Assembly: GCF_001179985.1 (NCBI RefSeq)
Contig: NZ_CVSI01000058.1
Location: 1 to 64,000, forward strand
Direction: 5' to 3'
Length of the DNA stretch: 64,000 nt
Origin: Candidatus Pelagibacter communis
GTDB lineage: Bacteria > Pseudomonadota > Alphaproteobacteria > Pelagibacterales > Pelagibacteraceae
Shown here: positions 37,191-46,694 of the stretch, in pieces
How the letters are laid out: each line of letters opens with the position of its first letter
Numbering within the stretch: the first letter of the stretch is position 1
Program-made: the position numbers and the translations under genes
The notes under the pieces: generated by a model
What the model was told of the DNA's origin: nothing
The model's database searches: none
What the model saw: only the letters and a program-made list of their open reading frames with translations

Positions 37191-38363
37191 ATGAAAAAAA
37201 AAATTGCTATTTTAGGTTCTACAGGCTCAATAGGTAGACAAACTTTAGATATTATAAGAAAAAATAAAAAAAATTTTAAAATAATGCTACTTACAGCGAA
37301 TAAAAATCATAATTTACTTTCAAAACAAATAGTTGAATTCAAGGTTAAAAATATAATTGTCACAAATAATAAAAGTTATTTGGTTCTTAAAAAAAAATTC
37401 AAAAAAATTAATGTTTTTAATAATTTAGAAAAAATCGATAATATTATCAAATCAAAACTAGATTATACAATGAGTTCAATATCTGGCTTTGATGGATTAA
37501 AGCCTACAATAAAAATAATAAAAAAAACTAAAACAATTGCAATAGCAAATAAAGAATCCATCATTTGTGGGTGGAGGTTAATTAAAAAACAGCTAGATAA
37601 ACATAAAACGAAATTTATACCAGTCGACTCGGAACATTTCTCTATTTGGTCAGTCATTAAAGATGTTGATACTAAAATAATTGATAAAATTATTATAACA
37701 GCATCTGGTGGACCATTTCTAAATTTAAAAAGTCAAAATATTAAAAAAACACCCAAACTCGCAACAAATCATCCCAATTGGAAGATGGGTAAAAAAATTT
37801 CTACTGACTCAGCAACATTAATGAATAAAGTTTTTGAAGTTATAGAAGCAAAAAAAATATTTAATATTGATTTAAATAAATTTGAAATATTGATCCATCC
37901 TAAATCTTATATTCATGCTATTATAAAATTTAAAAACGGTTTGATTAAACTAGTAGCGCATGACACAGATATGAAAATACCTATTTTTAATTCAATATAT
38001 TGCAATGATTATAATTATTTTAAATCAAAAAAAATTAATATTAACTTATTAAATAATTTGAATTTAAATAAAGTTGATCCAAAAAAATATCCATTGTTTA
38101 ACATTTTGAAAATAGTTCCAAAAAAAGATACTTTATTTGAAACTTTATTAGTATCAATCAATGACGAACTAGTGAGTTTATTTCTTCATAATAAAATAAA
38201 TTTTGAAGATATTTCAAATAATCTTAAACAAATTATTACCCATAAAATATTCGTTAAATACAGGCATAAAAAGCTTCAAAATTTAACCCAAATTGAAAAA
38301 TTAAATCAGTTTGTAAGATTGAAAACAAAATCTTTAAGTGTAATATCCAAATCAAATGAATAG
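37191..38363 (+). CDS. dxr: 1-deoxy-D-xylulose 5-phosphate reductoisomerase
   Basis: 390 residues. It converts DXP to MEP, the committed step of the non-mevalonate isoprenoid pathway. IspD and IspF of the same pathway are encoded at 60121-61236. The NADPH-binding loop is G-S-T-G-S-I-G-R-Q near the N-terminus. The metal- and substrate-binding stretch reads P-V-D-S-E-H-F-S-I-W, and the substrate-closing region S-A-T-L-M-N-K-V-F-E-V-I-E-A is intact. It abuts cdsA and overlaps bamA by 8 bases. rseP, which usually lies between dxr and bamA, is absent. Confidence 0.96.
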   Translation: MKKKIAILGSTGSIGRQTLDIIRKNKKNFKIMLLTANKNHNLLSKQIVEFKVKNIIVTNNKSYLVLKKKFKKINVFNNLEKIDNIIKSKLDYTMSSISGFDGLKPTIKIIKKTKTIAIANKESIICGWRLIKKQLDKHKTKFIPVDSEHFSIWSVIKDVDTKIIDKIIITASGGPFLNLKSQNIKKTPKLATNHPNWKMGKKISTDSATLMNKVFEVIEAKKIFNIDLNKFEILIHPKSYIHAIIKFKNGLIKLVAHDTDMKIPIFNSIYCNDYNYFKSKKININLLNNLNLNKVDPKKYPLFNILKIVPKKDTLFETLLVSINDELVSLFLHNKINFEDISNNLKQIITHKIFVKYRHKKLQNLTQIEKLNQFVRLKTKSLSVISKSNE

Positions 38364-40587
38364 AATTCTTTTATCATTACTATTTTTTGCATTTTTTATT
38401 TCAGTTAGAGCCGAGATAATTAATGATATAAAATTAGAAAATAATATTAGAGTAAGCAAGGAAAGTATTATTTCATTTGGTAATATAAAACTTGGAACAG
38501 ATTACTCGGAATCTGATGTAAATCAAATTTTGTTAGATCTATATGAAACAAATTTTTTTTCAGATATAAAATTGAAAATTGAAAATAATATTCTAATAAT
38601 AAGTGTAAAAGAAAAAAAAATTATTCAAACTGTATCAATAGAGGGGGTTAAGTCCAAAGAAAATACAGAAAAGATTCTAAAAAATTTAAGATTAAAAGAT
38701 AAAAGTCCATTTGATAAATTCACCGCAGAACAAGATTTAAACAGAATAAAAGATTCTTTAAGTAGATCTGGATACTATTTTGCTAAAGTTGATGTCACAA
38801 TTAAAGAAAATAGTAATGACACTGTAGATCTTATTTATAATATCGATACTGGAGAAAAAGCTTTAATCAAAAATATTAAATTTACAGGAGATAAATTTTA
38901 TAAAGACAAAAAACTAAGAAGTGTCATTGTAAGTGAAGAAAATAAATTTTGGAAATTTATAAGTAATAAAAAATATTTAGATGTTGATAGAATTGAATTA
39001 GATAAGAGATTATTAAAAAATTTTTATTTAAATAAGGGTTATTATAATGTCGAGATAGAAAGTTCGTCTGCTATATTTAATAATAATTTTTTTGAATTGA
39101 TTTATAATATTAATTCTGGCAATAAATATTTCATAAAAAATGCAAAACTAAATATTCCACTTGACTATAAACCAAAAGATTTTTCAGAGATTAAGAAAAC
39201 AATTGATAAACTTAAAGGTCGAAAATATTCCTTAAATGAAATAAATAAAGTTATAAAAGAAATTGATAAAATTTCTGTATCTAGGCTTTACGATTTTATA
39301 GATGCAACAATTGAGGTTGATGAAATAGACGAAAATAAATTAGATTTAGTATTCACAATTATAGAAAGCGATAAATTTTTTGTAAATAGGATTAATATTT
39401 TCGGCAATAACATAACTGAGGAAAAAGTTATTAGAAACCAACTTGAGGTTGATGAAGGTGATCCTTTTAATAAATTGTTACACGCGAAATCTATCAATAA
39501 TCTAAAGGCTTTAAGAATATTTGCTGATGTTAAGGATGAAGTTGTCTCAATTGAAAACTCACAACAAAAAAATATCAAAATTACAGTAGAGGAAAAACCA
39601 ACAGGAGAGATTTTAGCCTCTGCCGGAGTTGGAAATGATGGAGGAACAGTTGGATTTTCAGTATCAGAAAAAAATTTTATGGGAAGAGGTATTGGTTTAG
39701 TATCATCTTTGTCTTTGAGTGAAGAACGTATAAAAGGTGAATTTACAGTTAATAATCCCAATTTTAATTATACTGATAAATCATTATCAACTAGTATTTT
39801 TGCTATAGATACTGATAAAATGACAGAGAGTGGCTATCAGTCAGGAGAAGTTGGTTTTAGTTTTGGAACATCTTTTGAACAATATGATAATTTATTTTTT
39901 AGTCCTTCATTCAAAACTGTTGCAGAAAAACTAGAGACAAACTCATTAGCCAGCACGTCAATTAAAAAACAAGAGGGTAATTATTTTACATCAACAATTG
40001 GATATGCATTTGATTATGATTTAAGAAACCAAAAATATCAAACATCAGACGGTTTTAGAAGCAAATTTTTTCAAACTTTACCAGTAATATCGGATAGCAA
40101 CACAATAACATCGGGATATTTTTTTGACAAATATTTAACTATTTCAGAAACAACAGCTAGTGTAGGATTTTTCTTAAAAAATGCCGTTGGATTATCTGAC
40201 GATGTAAGGGTTTCCGAAAGAGTAGGTTTACCAAGAAAAAGATTAAGAGGTTTTAAATCAGGAAGAATTGGGCCAGTAGATGCTGGAGATGACCACGTAG
40301 GCGGGAATTATGCTGCAGCATTAAGTATAACAACCAATTTACCTTACATCGCTCCAACTTTACAAAATTTCGAATTTAATTATTTTTTAGATTTTGGAAA
40401 TGTTTGGGGAACAGATTATAGAGCCTCCAATTTTGATGACTCGAATTTTTTGAGGATTTCAACTGGCGCAGGTATTGAATGGTTCACACCTGTAGGACCG
40501 TTAAATTTGACTTTCTCTCATGCACTTCAAAAAAAAGATACAGATGAATTTGAAGGTTTCCAATTTAATATTGGAACAACTTTTTAA
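38356..40587 (+). CDS. bamA: Outer membrane protein assembly factor BamA
   Basis: 743 residues with a signal peptide (about 1-19, cut after V-R-A). Five POTRA repeats follow to about residue 410, then the 16-strand Omp85 barrel. The loop-6 signature is seen as K-R-L-R-G-F, and the chain ends in an outer-membrane type terminal Phe (G-T-T-F). It inserts beta-barrel proteins into the outer membrane. The neighbouring skp-like chaperone gene overlaps by one base. Confidence 0.96.
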   Translation: MNRILLSLLFFAFFISVRAEIINDIKLENNIRVSKESIISFGNIKLGTDYSESDVNQILLDLYETNFFSDIKLKIENNILIISVKEKKIIQTVSIEGVKSKENTEKILKNLRLKDKSPFDKFTAEQDLNRIKDSLSRSGYYFAKVDVTIKENSNDTVDLIYNIDTGEKALIKNIKFTGDKFYKDKKLRSVIVSEENKFWKFISNKKYLDVDRIELDKRLLKNFYLNKGYYNVEIESSSAIFNNNFFELIYNINSGNKYFIKNAKLNIPLDYKPKDFSEIKKTIDKLKGRKYSLNEINKVIKEIDKISVSRLYDFIDATIEVDEIDENKLDLVFTIIESDKFFVNRINIFGNNITEEKVIRNQLEVDEGDPFNKLLHAKSINNLKALRIFADVKDEVVSIENSQQKNIKITVEEKPTGEILASAGVGNDGGTVGFSVSEKNFMGRGIGLVSSLSLSEERIKGEFTVNNPNFNYTDKSLSTSIFAIDTDKMTESGYQSGEVGFSFGTSFEQYDNLFFSPSFKTVAEKLETNSLASTSIKKQEGNYFTSTIGYAFDYDLRNQKYQTSDGFRSKFFQTLPVISDSNTITSGYFFDKYLTISETTASVGFFLKNAVGLSDDVRVSERVGLPRKRLRGFKSGRIGPVDAGDDHVGGNYAAALSITTNLPYIAPTLQNFEFNYFLDFGNVWGTDYRASNFDDSNFLRISTGAGIEWFTPVGPLNLTFSHALQKKDTDEFEGFQFNIGTTF

Positions 40588-41108
40588 TGTTTAAAAAATT
40601 ATTTATTATAAATTTTTTTTTTTTAATTTTTACTTTATGCTATGCAGAGGAGCAAAAGATAGTCTACTTAAATATTGAAAAAATTATGCAAAATTCTATC
40701 GCCGGAAAATCTATAAAAAAACAGCTTGAAAATTTATATAATAAAGATTTAGAAAAATTTAAAAAAAATGACGAAATACTTAAAAATAAAGAAAAAAAAC
40801 TTATTACTCAAAAAAATATATTAAGTCAGGAAGATTTTCAAAAAGAATTAACTAATCTAAGATCAGAAATAATAAATTTTCAAAAAGAGCAAATGAGGGC
40901 TAGAGAAAATATTAATAAATTAAGAATAGAGGCTACTAGCAAGCTTATTTCTAAATTGTCACCGATATTACAAGAATATGCAAAAAAGAATTCAATAAGT
41001 TTAATATTACAAAAAAAGAATATCATTATGGGAAAAAAAGAAATTGAAATTACTGAAGAAATACTTTCAATTACAAATAATGAAATAAAAGATATTAAGA
41101 TAAATTAA
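40587..41108 (+). CDS. skp: OmpH/Skp-family periplasmic chaperone
   Basis: 173 residues with a signal peptide (about 1-20, cut after C-Y-A). The body is a long charged coiled coil with K-I-M-Q-N-S near its start, as in OmpH/Skp proteins, which carry unfolded outer membrane proteins to BamA as trimers. Its location between bamA and the lipid A genes is standard. The sequence is diverged, and the assignment rests on size, signal peptide, coiled coil and place. Confidence 0.88.
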   Translation: MFKKLFIINFFFLIFTLCYAEEQKIVYLNIEKIMQNSIAGKSIKKQLENLYNKDLEKFKKNDEILKNKEKKLITQKNILSQEDFQKELTNLRSEIINFQKEQMRARENINKLRIEATSKLISKLSPILQEYAKKNSISLILQKKNIIMGKKEIEITEEILSITNNEIKDIKIN

Positions 41109-41111
41109 TTA

Positions 41112-41558
41112 ATGGACACTCTAAATAAAAAAGATATTGAAAACTTATTACCGCATAGAGAACCAATGCTTTTAATCGATAAGTTAATTAATATAAAAAA
41201 ACTGTTTTCAGCAACCGCAATTGTTAATGTTAAAAAGGATAGTTTTTTTGTTCAGGGACATTTTCCAGGACAGCCAGTTATGCCCGGTGTTCTGATTGTT
41301 GAAGCTTTTGGTCAAGCTGCCGCTGCTTTGACAGCTCATGGATTAGATAAAGAAACATACGAGAATAAACTCGTTTATTTAATGAATGTTGAAAAAGCAA
41401 GATTTAGAAATCCTGTATTGCCTGATTGTAAACTTGAACTTTATATTGAAGCAGTGAGATCACATGGACGTGTTTGGAAATATAAAGGGGAGGCTTCAGT
41501 TAACAATAAAAAAATGGCTGATGCTGTATGGTCTGCAACAATTGTTGATAGGAAATAA
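41112..41558 (+). CDS. fabZ: 3-hydroxyacyl-[acyl-carrier-protein] dehydratase FabZ
   Basis: 148 residues, a hotdog-fold enzyme of fatty acid elongation. The N-terminal L-P-H-R-E-P-M-L-L-I-D, catalytic His50 in G-H-F-P-G-Q-P-V-M-P-G and Glu64 in V-E-A-F-G-Q-A are all present. Here fabZ precedes lpxD, whereas in E. coli and many others it follows lpxD. Its product competes with LpxA for hydroxyacyl-ACP, which explains the clustering. Confidence 0.97.
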   Translation: MDTLNKKDIENLLPHREPMLLIDKLINIKKLFSATAIVNVKKDSFFVQGHFPGQPVMPGVLIVEAFGQAAAALTAHGLDKETYENKLVYLMNVEKARFRNPVLPDCKLELYIEAVRSHGRVWKYKGEASVNNKKMADAVWSATIVDRK

Positions 41559-41586
41559 TTAGCAATAAATCTTGATAAGTATTTAA

Positions 41587-41611
41587 AGTAAGTTTTGATA
41601 TTAAACTTACT
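41587..41611 (+). promoter_or_regulatory. 9-bp perfect inverted repeat directly before lpxD
   Basis: AGTAAGTTT (41587-41595) and AAACTTACT (41603-41611) are exact reverse complements around a 7-base loop. The repeat ends one base before the lpxD ATG (41613), in the only sizeable gap (54 bases) of the bamA-lpxB cluster. It could be an RNA hairpin that controls access to the lpxD start or a processing site, or a protein-binding operator. It is not a standard terminator, because the T-run (from about 41624) lies inside lpxD. Confidence 0.5.
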
Positions 41612-41612
41612 A

Positions 41613-42590
41613 ATGACAAATCCTTTTTTTAAAAATACTGGACCTTATGAAATTAATGATTTGCTAAAATTAACATCTATAAAAAACCAGTCTATTTTAA
41701 ACGAAAAGATAAATGATATAAAAGATTTAGGCTCGTCAAAAAAAGGTGACATAACTTTTTTACATTCAAAAAAGTATGGTGAACACGCCAAATCTACAAA
41801 TGCATCATTTTGTATAACTAGTGAAAGTTTAAAATTATTTTTACCTACTACTTGTAAAACAATAATTTCAGATAAAATTTTATTAGATGTTGCTAAAATA
41901 ACTAAAAAATTTTACCCAAATTCTGTTACAGATGATTTCGATAATAATGCTGAAAAAATCGAAGGTACACAATTTAAAGATACAGTAAAATTTGGAACAA
42001 ATGTCTTAGTTGGTAAAAATGTTAAAATTGGATCTAATTGCTTGATTGGACATAACTCTATTATTGAAAGCAATGTATCAATTGGTGATAACTGTACAAT
42101 CGGTTCAAATGTTATAATTAGAAACTCATTAATTAAAAATAACGTTCATATCTTAGATGGGTGCATAATAGGAAAAAAGGGTTTTGGTTTTTTCCCTGAC
42201 AAAAAAGCTAATTTTAGATACCCGCAAATTGGTGTTGTTATTATTGAGGATAATGTTGAAATAGGTTGTAGTTCAACAATTGACCGAGGATCACTCTCTA
42301 ATACAGTGATTGGAAAAAATACTTTTTTAGACAACCAAATCCATATAGCTCACAATGTAAAAATAGGTGAAAACTGTATAATAGCTGGTCAAGTAGGATT
42401 TGCTGGAAGTTCAGTTATAGGGAATAATGTTATGATAGGCGGCCAAGCTGGAATTTCAGGTCATCTTAAAATAGGTAACAATGTTCAAATCGGTGGAGGT
42501 AGTGGAGTGATAAAAGATATTCCTGACAATACTAAAGTAATGGGGTATCCAGCAAAAAACTTAAAAAATTTTTTAAGAGAAAATAGATGA
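41613..42590 (+). CDS. lpxD: UDP-3-O-(3-hydroxyacyl)glucosamine N-acyltransferase
   Basis: 325 residues from ATG 41613. An in-frame TTG six codons upstream is rejected because it falls inside the inverted repeat. It adds the N-linked hydroxyacyl chain, the third step of lipid A synthesis. The N-terminal uridine-binding domain (about 1-95) is followed by many hexapeptide repeats (I-G-x-N-x-x) forming the left-handed beta helix. The catalytic His is in I-H-I-A-H-N-V-K-I-G. It overlaps lpxA by 4 bases. Confidence 0.95.
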   Translation: MTNPFFKNTGPYEINDLLKLTSIKNQSILNEKINDIKDLGSSKKGDITFLHSKKYGEHAKSTNASFCITSESLKLFLPTTCKTIISDKILLDVAKITKKFYPNSVTDDFDNNAEKIEGTQFKDTVKFGTNVLVGKNVKIGSNCLIGHNSIIESNVSIGDNCTIGSNVIIRNSLIKNNVHILDGCIIGKKGFGFFPDKKANFRYPQIGVVIIEDNVEIGCSSTIDRGSLSNTVIGKNTFLDNQIHIAHNVKIGENCIIAGQVGFAGSSVIGNNVMIGGQAGISGHLKIGNNVQIGGGSGVIKDIPDNTKVMGYPAKNLKNFLRENR

Positions 42591-43366
42591 TACATGAAAC
42601 TGCAATAGTAGATAAAAATGCTAAAGTTCATTCGAGTGTTAGCATTGGTCCTTTTAGTGTGATTGGTCCAAATGTTGAAATAGGTGAAAACGTTGTTGTT
42701 CACTCTCATGTAAAAATTACTGGAAATACAATAATTGGAAGTGGAAATAAATTCTATCCTTTTGCATCTATAGGTAATGATCCACAAGATTTAAAATATA
42801 ATGGTGAAGATACCAAATTAATTATTGGAAATAATAATAAATTTAGAGAATATGTAACCGTAAATCCAGGTACAATTGGTGGAGGAGGATTAACAAAAAT
42901 TGGAGATAATTGTCTTTTTATGATTTCTTCTCATGTTGCTCACGACTGTATGGTAGGTAATAATGTTATCATAGCAAACAATGTACCATTAGGAGGACAT
43001 GTTATTATTGATGATAATGTCGTTATAGGAGGAAATTCCGCAGTCCAACAATTCACAAGAATTGGTAAAATGGCAATGATAGGAGGTATGACAGGAGTTC
43101 TAAATGATGTTATTCCTTATGGACTTTCAACTGGAAATAGGAATATTTTACAAGGATTAAACTTAATTGGTTTAAGAAGAGCAAAATTTGAAAATAAAAC
43201 AATAATGGAACTGTCGGAGGCTTATAAAAAAATATTTGCATCAAAAAACATTAATGAAAATATCGATAAATTAAATGGCGTCTTTAAAGAAAATCCTTTG
43301 GTAAAAGATGTGATTGAATTTATTACTAAAGACAAAAGAAGATCTATTTGTACACCTTTTTCATAA
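42587..43366 (+). CDS. lpxA: UDP-N-acetylglucosamine O-acyltransferase
   Basis: 259 residues, the first enzyme of lipid A synthesis. Hexapeptide repeats start at once (I-V-D-K-N-A-K-V). The catalytic His119 is in H-V-A-H-D-C-M-V-G-N, and the G-G-M-T-G-V-L-N-D-V-I-P-Y-G segment precedes the C-terminal helical domain. The 4-base overlap with lpxD indicates coupled translation. Confidence 0.97.
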   Translation: MIHETAIVDKNAKVHSSVSIGPFSVIGPNVEIGENVVVHSHVKITGNTIIGSGNKFYPFASIGNDPQDLKYNGEDTKLIIGNNNKFREYVTVNPGTIGGGGLTKIGDNCLFMISSHVAHDCMVGNNVIIANNVPLGGHVIIDDNVVIGGNSAVQQFTRIGKMAMIGGMTGVLNDVIPYGLSTGNRNILQGLNLIGLRRAKFENKTIMELSEAYKKIFASKNINENIDKLNGVFKENPLVKDVIEFITKDKRRSICTPFS

Positions 43367-43367
43367 A

Positions 43368-44162
43368 ATGATAGGATTAATTTTTGGTGATACTGATTTT
43401 CCAAAGGAAATTCTTAAAACTGTAAAAAAAAGAAAAATAAAATATTTGATAATTGATCTATCAAAATCAAAGAAATTTAGACAAGATAGAAAATCTTATT
43501 CAGTTTCCATAGGTCAATTTGGTAAAATTATTAATATTCTTAAAGAAAATAGCTGTAAAAATGTCTTATTCGCAGGAAAAGTAAATAAACCCAACTTTTC
43601 TAAGTTAAGATTAGATTTTAAGGGTATTTATTATATTCCTAGAATTATCAAAGCATCAAAACTTGGAGATGCTGCAATTCTTAAGGAAATTATAAAAATG
43701 TTAGCACAAAATAAAATTAAAACTGAAAATTCACTTAAATTTAATCCGGAGTTAACACTTAAAAGAGGCAATTATTCAAAAATTAAACCAGGTGAACAAG
43801 ATAAATTGGATATCAAAAAGGCAATTAAAACATTAAATAGTTTAAAACAATATAATTTTAGTCAGGGTGTTGTAGTTAGAAACAATAAAGTTGTTTCAAT
43901 AGAAAGCAAAGGTGGCACTAAAAAAATGTTAGAAAAAAGCAGAAACAAAAAATTCAAAAATCATGGAGTTATGGTTAAATTTCCAAAGAAAAAACAAGAC
44001 CTTAGAATTGATCTACCTACAGTTGGTTTAAAAACAATGAAACAAAGCAAAGCTGCTGGGTTAAAAGGAATTGTTGTAAAAAACAAGCAACACATTTTTT
44101 TAGATAAAAACAAATGTATTAGCTTTGCCAATAAAAATAGGATGTTTATCTCTGTAAAATGA
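43368..44162 (+). CDS. lpxI: UDP-2,3-diacylglucosamine pyrophosphatase LpxI
   Basis: 264 residues from ATG 43368. The open frame runs 18 codons further upstream, but those overlap lpxA. LpxI (former DUF1009) replaces LpxH in alphaproteobacteria and hydrolyses UDP-diacylglucosamine to lipid X. The family features seen are the N-terminal L-I-F-G-D-T-D-F-P, a G-D-A-A-I-L-K-E segment, the central Q-G-V-V-V-R and the C-terminal D-L-P-T-V-G-L-K-T-M. Its position between lpxA and lpxB completes the first five lipid A steps apart from LpxC, which is not in the window. Confidence 0.93.
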   Translation: MIGLIFGDTDFPKEILKTVKKRKIKYLIIDLSKSKKFRQDRKSYSVSIGQFGKIINILKENSCKNVLFAGKVNKPNFSKLRLDFKGIYYIPRIIKASKLGDAAILKEIIKMLAQNKIKTENSLKFNPELTLKRGNYSKIKPGEQDKLDIKKAIKTLNSLKQYNFSQGVVVRNNKVVSIESKGGTKKMLEKSRNKKFKNHGVMVKFPKKKQDLRIDLPTVGLKTMKQSKAAGLKGIVVKNKQHIFLDKNKCISFANKNRMFISVK

Positions 44163-45295
44163 AAAAAATTTTTATCTTAACTGGCGAACCTTCGGGAGAT
44201 AAATTAGCATCAACGGTAGTTGCTAAACTTAAACTAAATCATTCCGATATAGAATATTTAAGTGTTGGTGGTTTTCATTTAAATTCACAAGGTGTCAAAT
44301 CTATATATGATCTTAAAGAAATAACTTATATTGGTTTTACTAGTGTTATTTTAAATATATTAAAAATCAGAAACAAGATTAATACAACCGTTAAAAAAAT
44401 AATTGAATTTAATCCTGACATATTACTAAGTGTGGATAGTCCTGATTTTACTTTAAGAGTTGCTGAAAAAGTTAAAAAAAATAATCCTAAGATAAAAACC
44501 ATTCACTATGTTGCTCCTCAAGTATGGGTTTGGAGAGAGGGAAGGGTTAAAAAATTTAAAAAATTTTTAGACCATATTCTTTTACTATTCAATTTTGAAA
44601 AAAAATACTTTGACAAAGAAAATATAAAAAACACTTTTGTGGGCCATCCTTTACTCGAAAATAAAGAAAATATTAAGACTGATTTATCAAATTTATTAAA
44701 AAATGATAAAAAAATAATATCCTTATTTGCAGGAAGCCGAACTTCTGAAACAAATATATTATTACCAATACTATTAAATTTTATCAAATTAATGAATGAA
44801 AAATTTAATCAATATTGTTTTATTTTTCATGCAACCGATCAAAATAAAGATTTAATAAAAGATGAATTAAAAAAAAAAAATTTAATTAATGTTGATGTTA
44901 TATCGGATGAAGGTATTAAATCTCAAATATTATCAAAATCTGTATTTGCAGTCGCAAAATCTGGTACTGTTTCTTTAGAGATTTGTAATTTAAAGGTACC
45001 ATCAATTATTATCTATAAAATGAATTTAATAAATTTTTTTATTGTAAAATTTTTAATCAAAGTAAAATTTGCTAACATAATTAATATTATTAACCAAAAA
45101 GAAATAATACCTGAATTAATTCAAAATGAATGTAATTCAAAAGAAATCTTTAGATCTGTCGTTTATTTTTTAAAAAACCCAGAACTTATGAAAAAACAAA
45201 TTCATGATGTTAGTAATACATTAGATGAAATCAAATCTAAAACCTCTTCCTCTGCTGAAGCTGCTGCCGTAGTTTCAAGCTATCTTGGTGTCTAA
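44159..45295 (+). CDS. lpxB: Lipid-A-disaccharide synthase
   Basis: 378 residues, a GT-B glycosyltransferase joining lipid X to UDP-diacylglucosamine. L-T-G-E-P-S-G-D at 7-14 is the family N-terminal motif, the central H-Y-V-A-P-Q-V-W-V-W-R-E-G-R motif is intact, and the donor site reads A-V-A-K-S-G-T-V-S-L-E. It starts within the lpxI stop (4-base overlap). Its last 21 bases overlap the convergent gltX gene, with no visible terminator between them. Confidence 0.96.
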   Translation: MKKIFILTGEPSGDKLASTVVAKLKLNHSDIEYLSVGGFHLNSQGVKSIYDLKEITYIGFTSVILNILKIRNKINTTVKKIIEFNPDILLSVDSPDFTLRVAEKVKKNNPKIKTIHYVAPQVWVWREGRVKKFKKFLDHILLLFNFEKKYFDKENIKNTFVGHPLLENKENIKTDLSNLLKNDKKIISLFAGSRTSETNILLPILLNFIKLMNEKFNQYCFIFHATDQNKDLIKDELKKKNLINVDVISDEGIKSQILSKSVFAVAKSGTVSLEICNLKVPSIIIYKMNLINFFIVKFLIKVKFANIINIINQKEIIPELIQNECNSKEIFRSVVYFLKNPELMKKQIHDVSNTLDEIKSKTSSSAEAAAVVSSYLGV

Positions 45296-46672
45296 TCTTT
45301 TTTGAACCTCTTTTTTTCCTAAAGACAATATAATATCATATATTCCGGGTCCAAATTTTGAACCAGTTAATACTATTCTTAAAGGTTGGCCAACACCCTT
45401 AAAATTTGTGTTATTAGATTTTATAAGACCATTAATAACTGGTTCTAAAATTTCTCTGCTAGGTTGATCTATCTTTTCAAATTGTACTTTAAAGTCATTA
45501 ATTACCTTTTTTGCCCTTTCATCAATTAATTTAATATCATCTTGATTAAAAATTACTTCGTCAGCAATTATATACTGACCATTGATAAATATATCTTCCA
45601 AAGTTTTAGCTTTATTTTTTAAAAACGATAGAGATTTTCTTATTTTATCTTCTTTATCAGTTTTTATTTCTTTCTTAAATTTATTACAATATTCAATCAG
45701 CTGATCGAATAAGTCATTTTCATTCATGTTCTTAATGTAGTGTTCGTTCATAGACAAAATTCTACTCATATCTAGCTTAGACGGAGATTTACCTATACCT
45801 TCAAGGTTAAAATATTTAATACTCTCTTCTATTGTAAATATTTCCTTATCTTTGTAAGACCATCCTAATCTTAAGAGATAATTTCTAAGAGCATCAGGCA
45901 TAATACCAATCTTAGAATAATCGTCTAAAGTTGAGGCCTTGTCTCGTTTAGATAGTTTTTTTCCATCAATTGTATGTATTAAGGGTATATGAGCAAAAGA
46001 AGGTATTTCCCATTCCATGGCTTGGTAAATTTGAATTTGTTTAAAAGTATTTATCTTATGATCATCCCCCCTAATTATGTGTGACATATTCATTTGATGG
46101 TCATCCACTGCTGCTGATAAATTATATGTTGGAGTACCATCATTTCTTAAGATTACAAAATCTTCTATTGTATTATTTTCAATTTCAACGTCACCTTGGA
46201 CCAAATCTTTTAATATAGATGTTCCATCTATTTTACTTTTAAATCTTATTACGGGTTTTATATCTTTAGGAGCATCAGTTTCTTTTTTTTCTCTCCACTT
46301 TCTATCGTAAATATATGGAATTTTTTTTTGTTTAGCTCTCTTTTTTTGTTCCTCAATTTCCTCAGATGAACAATAACATTTATAAGCGTTACCTTTTTTT
46401 AATAATTCATGGGCAACTTTAATATGATCATCTATTTTTTTTGATTGTACATATTCCTCCCCATCAAAGTTTATACCTATCCATTCTAATGAATTAATAA
46501 TTTGTTTTCTATATTCCTCTTTGGATCTTTCTTTATCAGTATCTTCAATTCTTAAAAAAAAATTACCATTTTGATTTTTTGAATATAGCCAGTTAAATAA
46601 AGCTGTTCGAACTCCACCTATATGTAATGGCCCAGTTGGCGATGGAGCAAATCTAGTTGCTACTTTTGACAT
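45275..46672 (-). CDS. gltX: Glutamyl-tRNA synthetase
   Basis: 465 residues, class I synthetase. F-A-P-S-P-T-G-P-L-H-I-G-G (8-20) carries the HIGH motif and K-K-L-S-K-R-D near residue 240 is the KMSKS motif. The Cys-rich segment near 97-102 (K-C-Y-C-S) resembles the zinc-binding region. It charges tRNA-Glu. Some alphaproteobacteria use it also for tRNA-Gln with GatCAB, and the window cannot settle this. It lies 22 bases downstream of lexA on the same strand, so LexA may influence it. Confidence 0.95.
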   Translation of the reverse strand: MSKVATRFAPSPTGPLHIGGVRTALFNWLYSKNQNGNFFLRIEDTDKERSKEEYRKQIINSLEWIGINFDGEEYVQSKKIDDHIKVAHELLKKGNAYKCYCSSEEIEEQKKRAKQKKIPYIYDRKWREKKETDAPKDIKPVIRFKSKIDGTSILKDLVQGDVEIENNTIEDFVILRNDGTPTYNLSAAVDDHQMNMSHIIRGDDHKINTFKQIQIYQAMEWEIPSFAHIPLIHTIDGKKLSKRDKASTLDDYSKIGIMPDALRNYLLRLGWSYKDKEIFTIEESIKYFNLEGIGKSPSKLDMSRILSMNEHYIKNMNENDLFDQLIEYCNKFKKEIKTDKEDKIRKSLSFLKNKAKTLEDIFINGQYIIADEVIFNQDDIKLIDERAKKVINDFKVQFEKIDQPSREILEPVINGLIKSNNTNFKGVGQPLRIVLTGSKFGPGIYDIILSLGKKEVQKRLDTKIA

Positions 46673-46694
46673 TTAATATTAGTAAACTATTTTT

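Noticed and set aside
41595-41612. TTG start of lpxD six codons upstream.
   Set aside because: It falls in the hairpin, and ATG 41613 gives the normal protein start.
43314-43367. 18-codon extension of lpxI.
   Set aside because: It overlaps lpxA. The LpxI N-terminus starts at ATG 43368.
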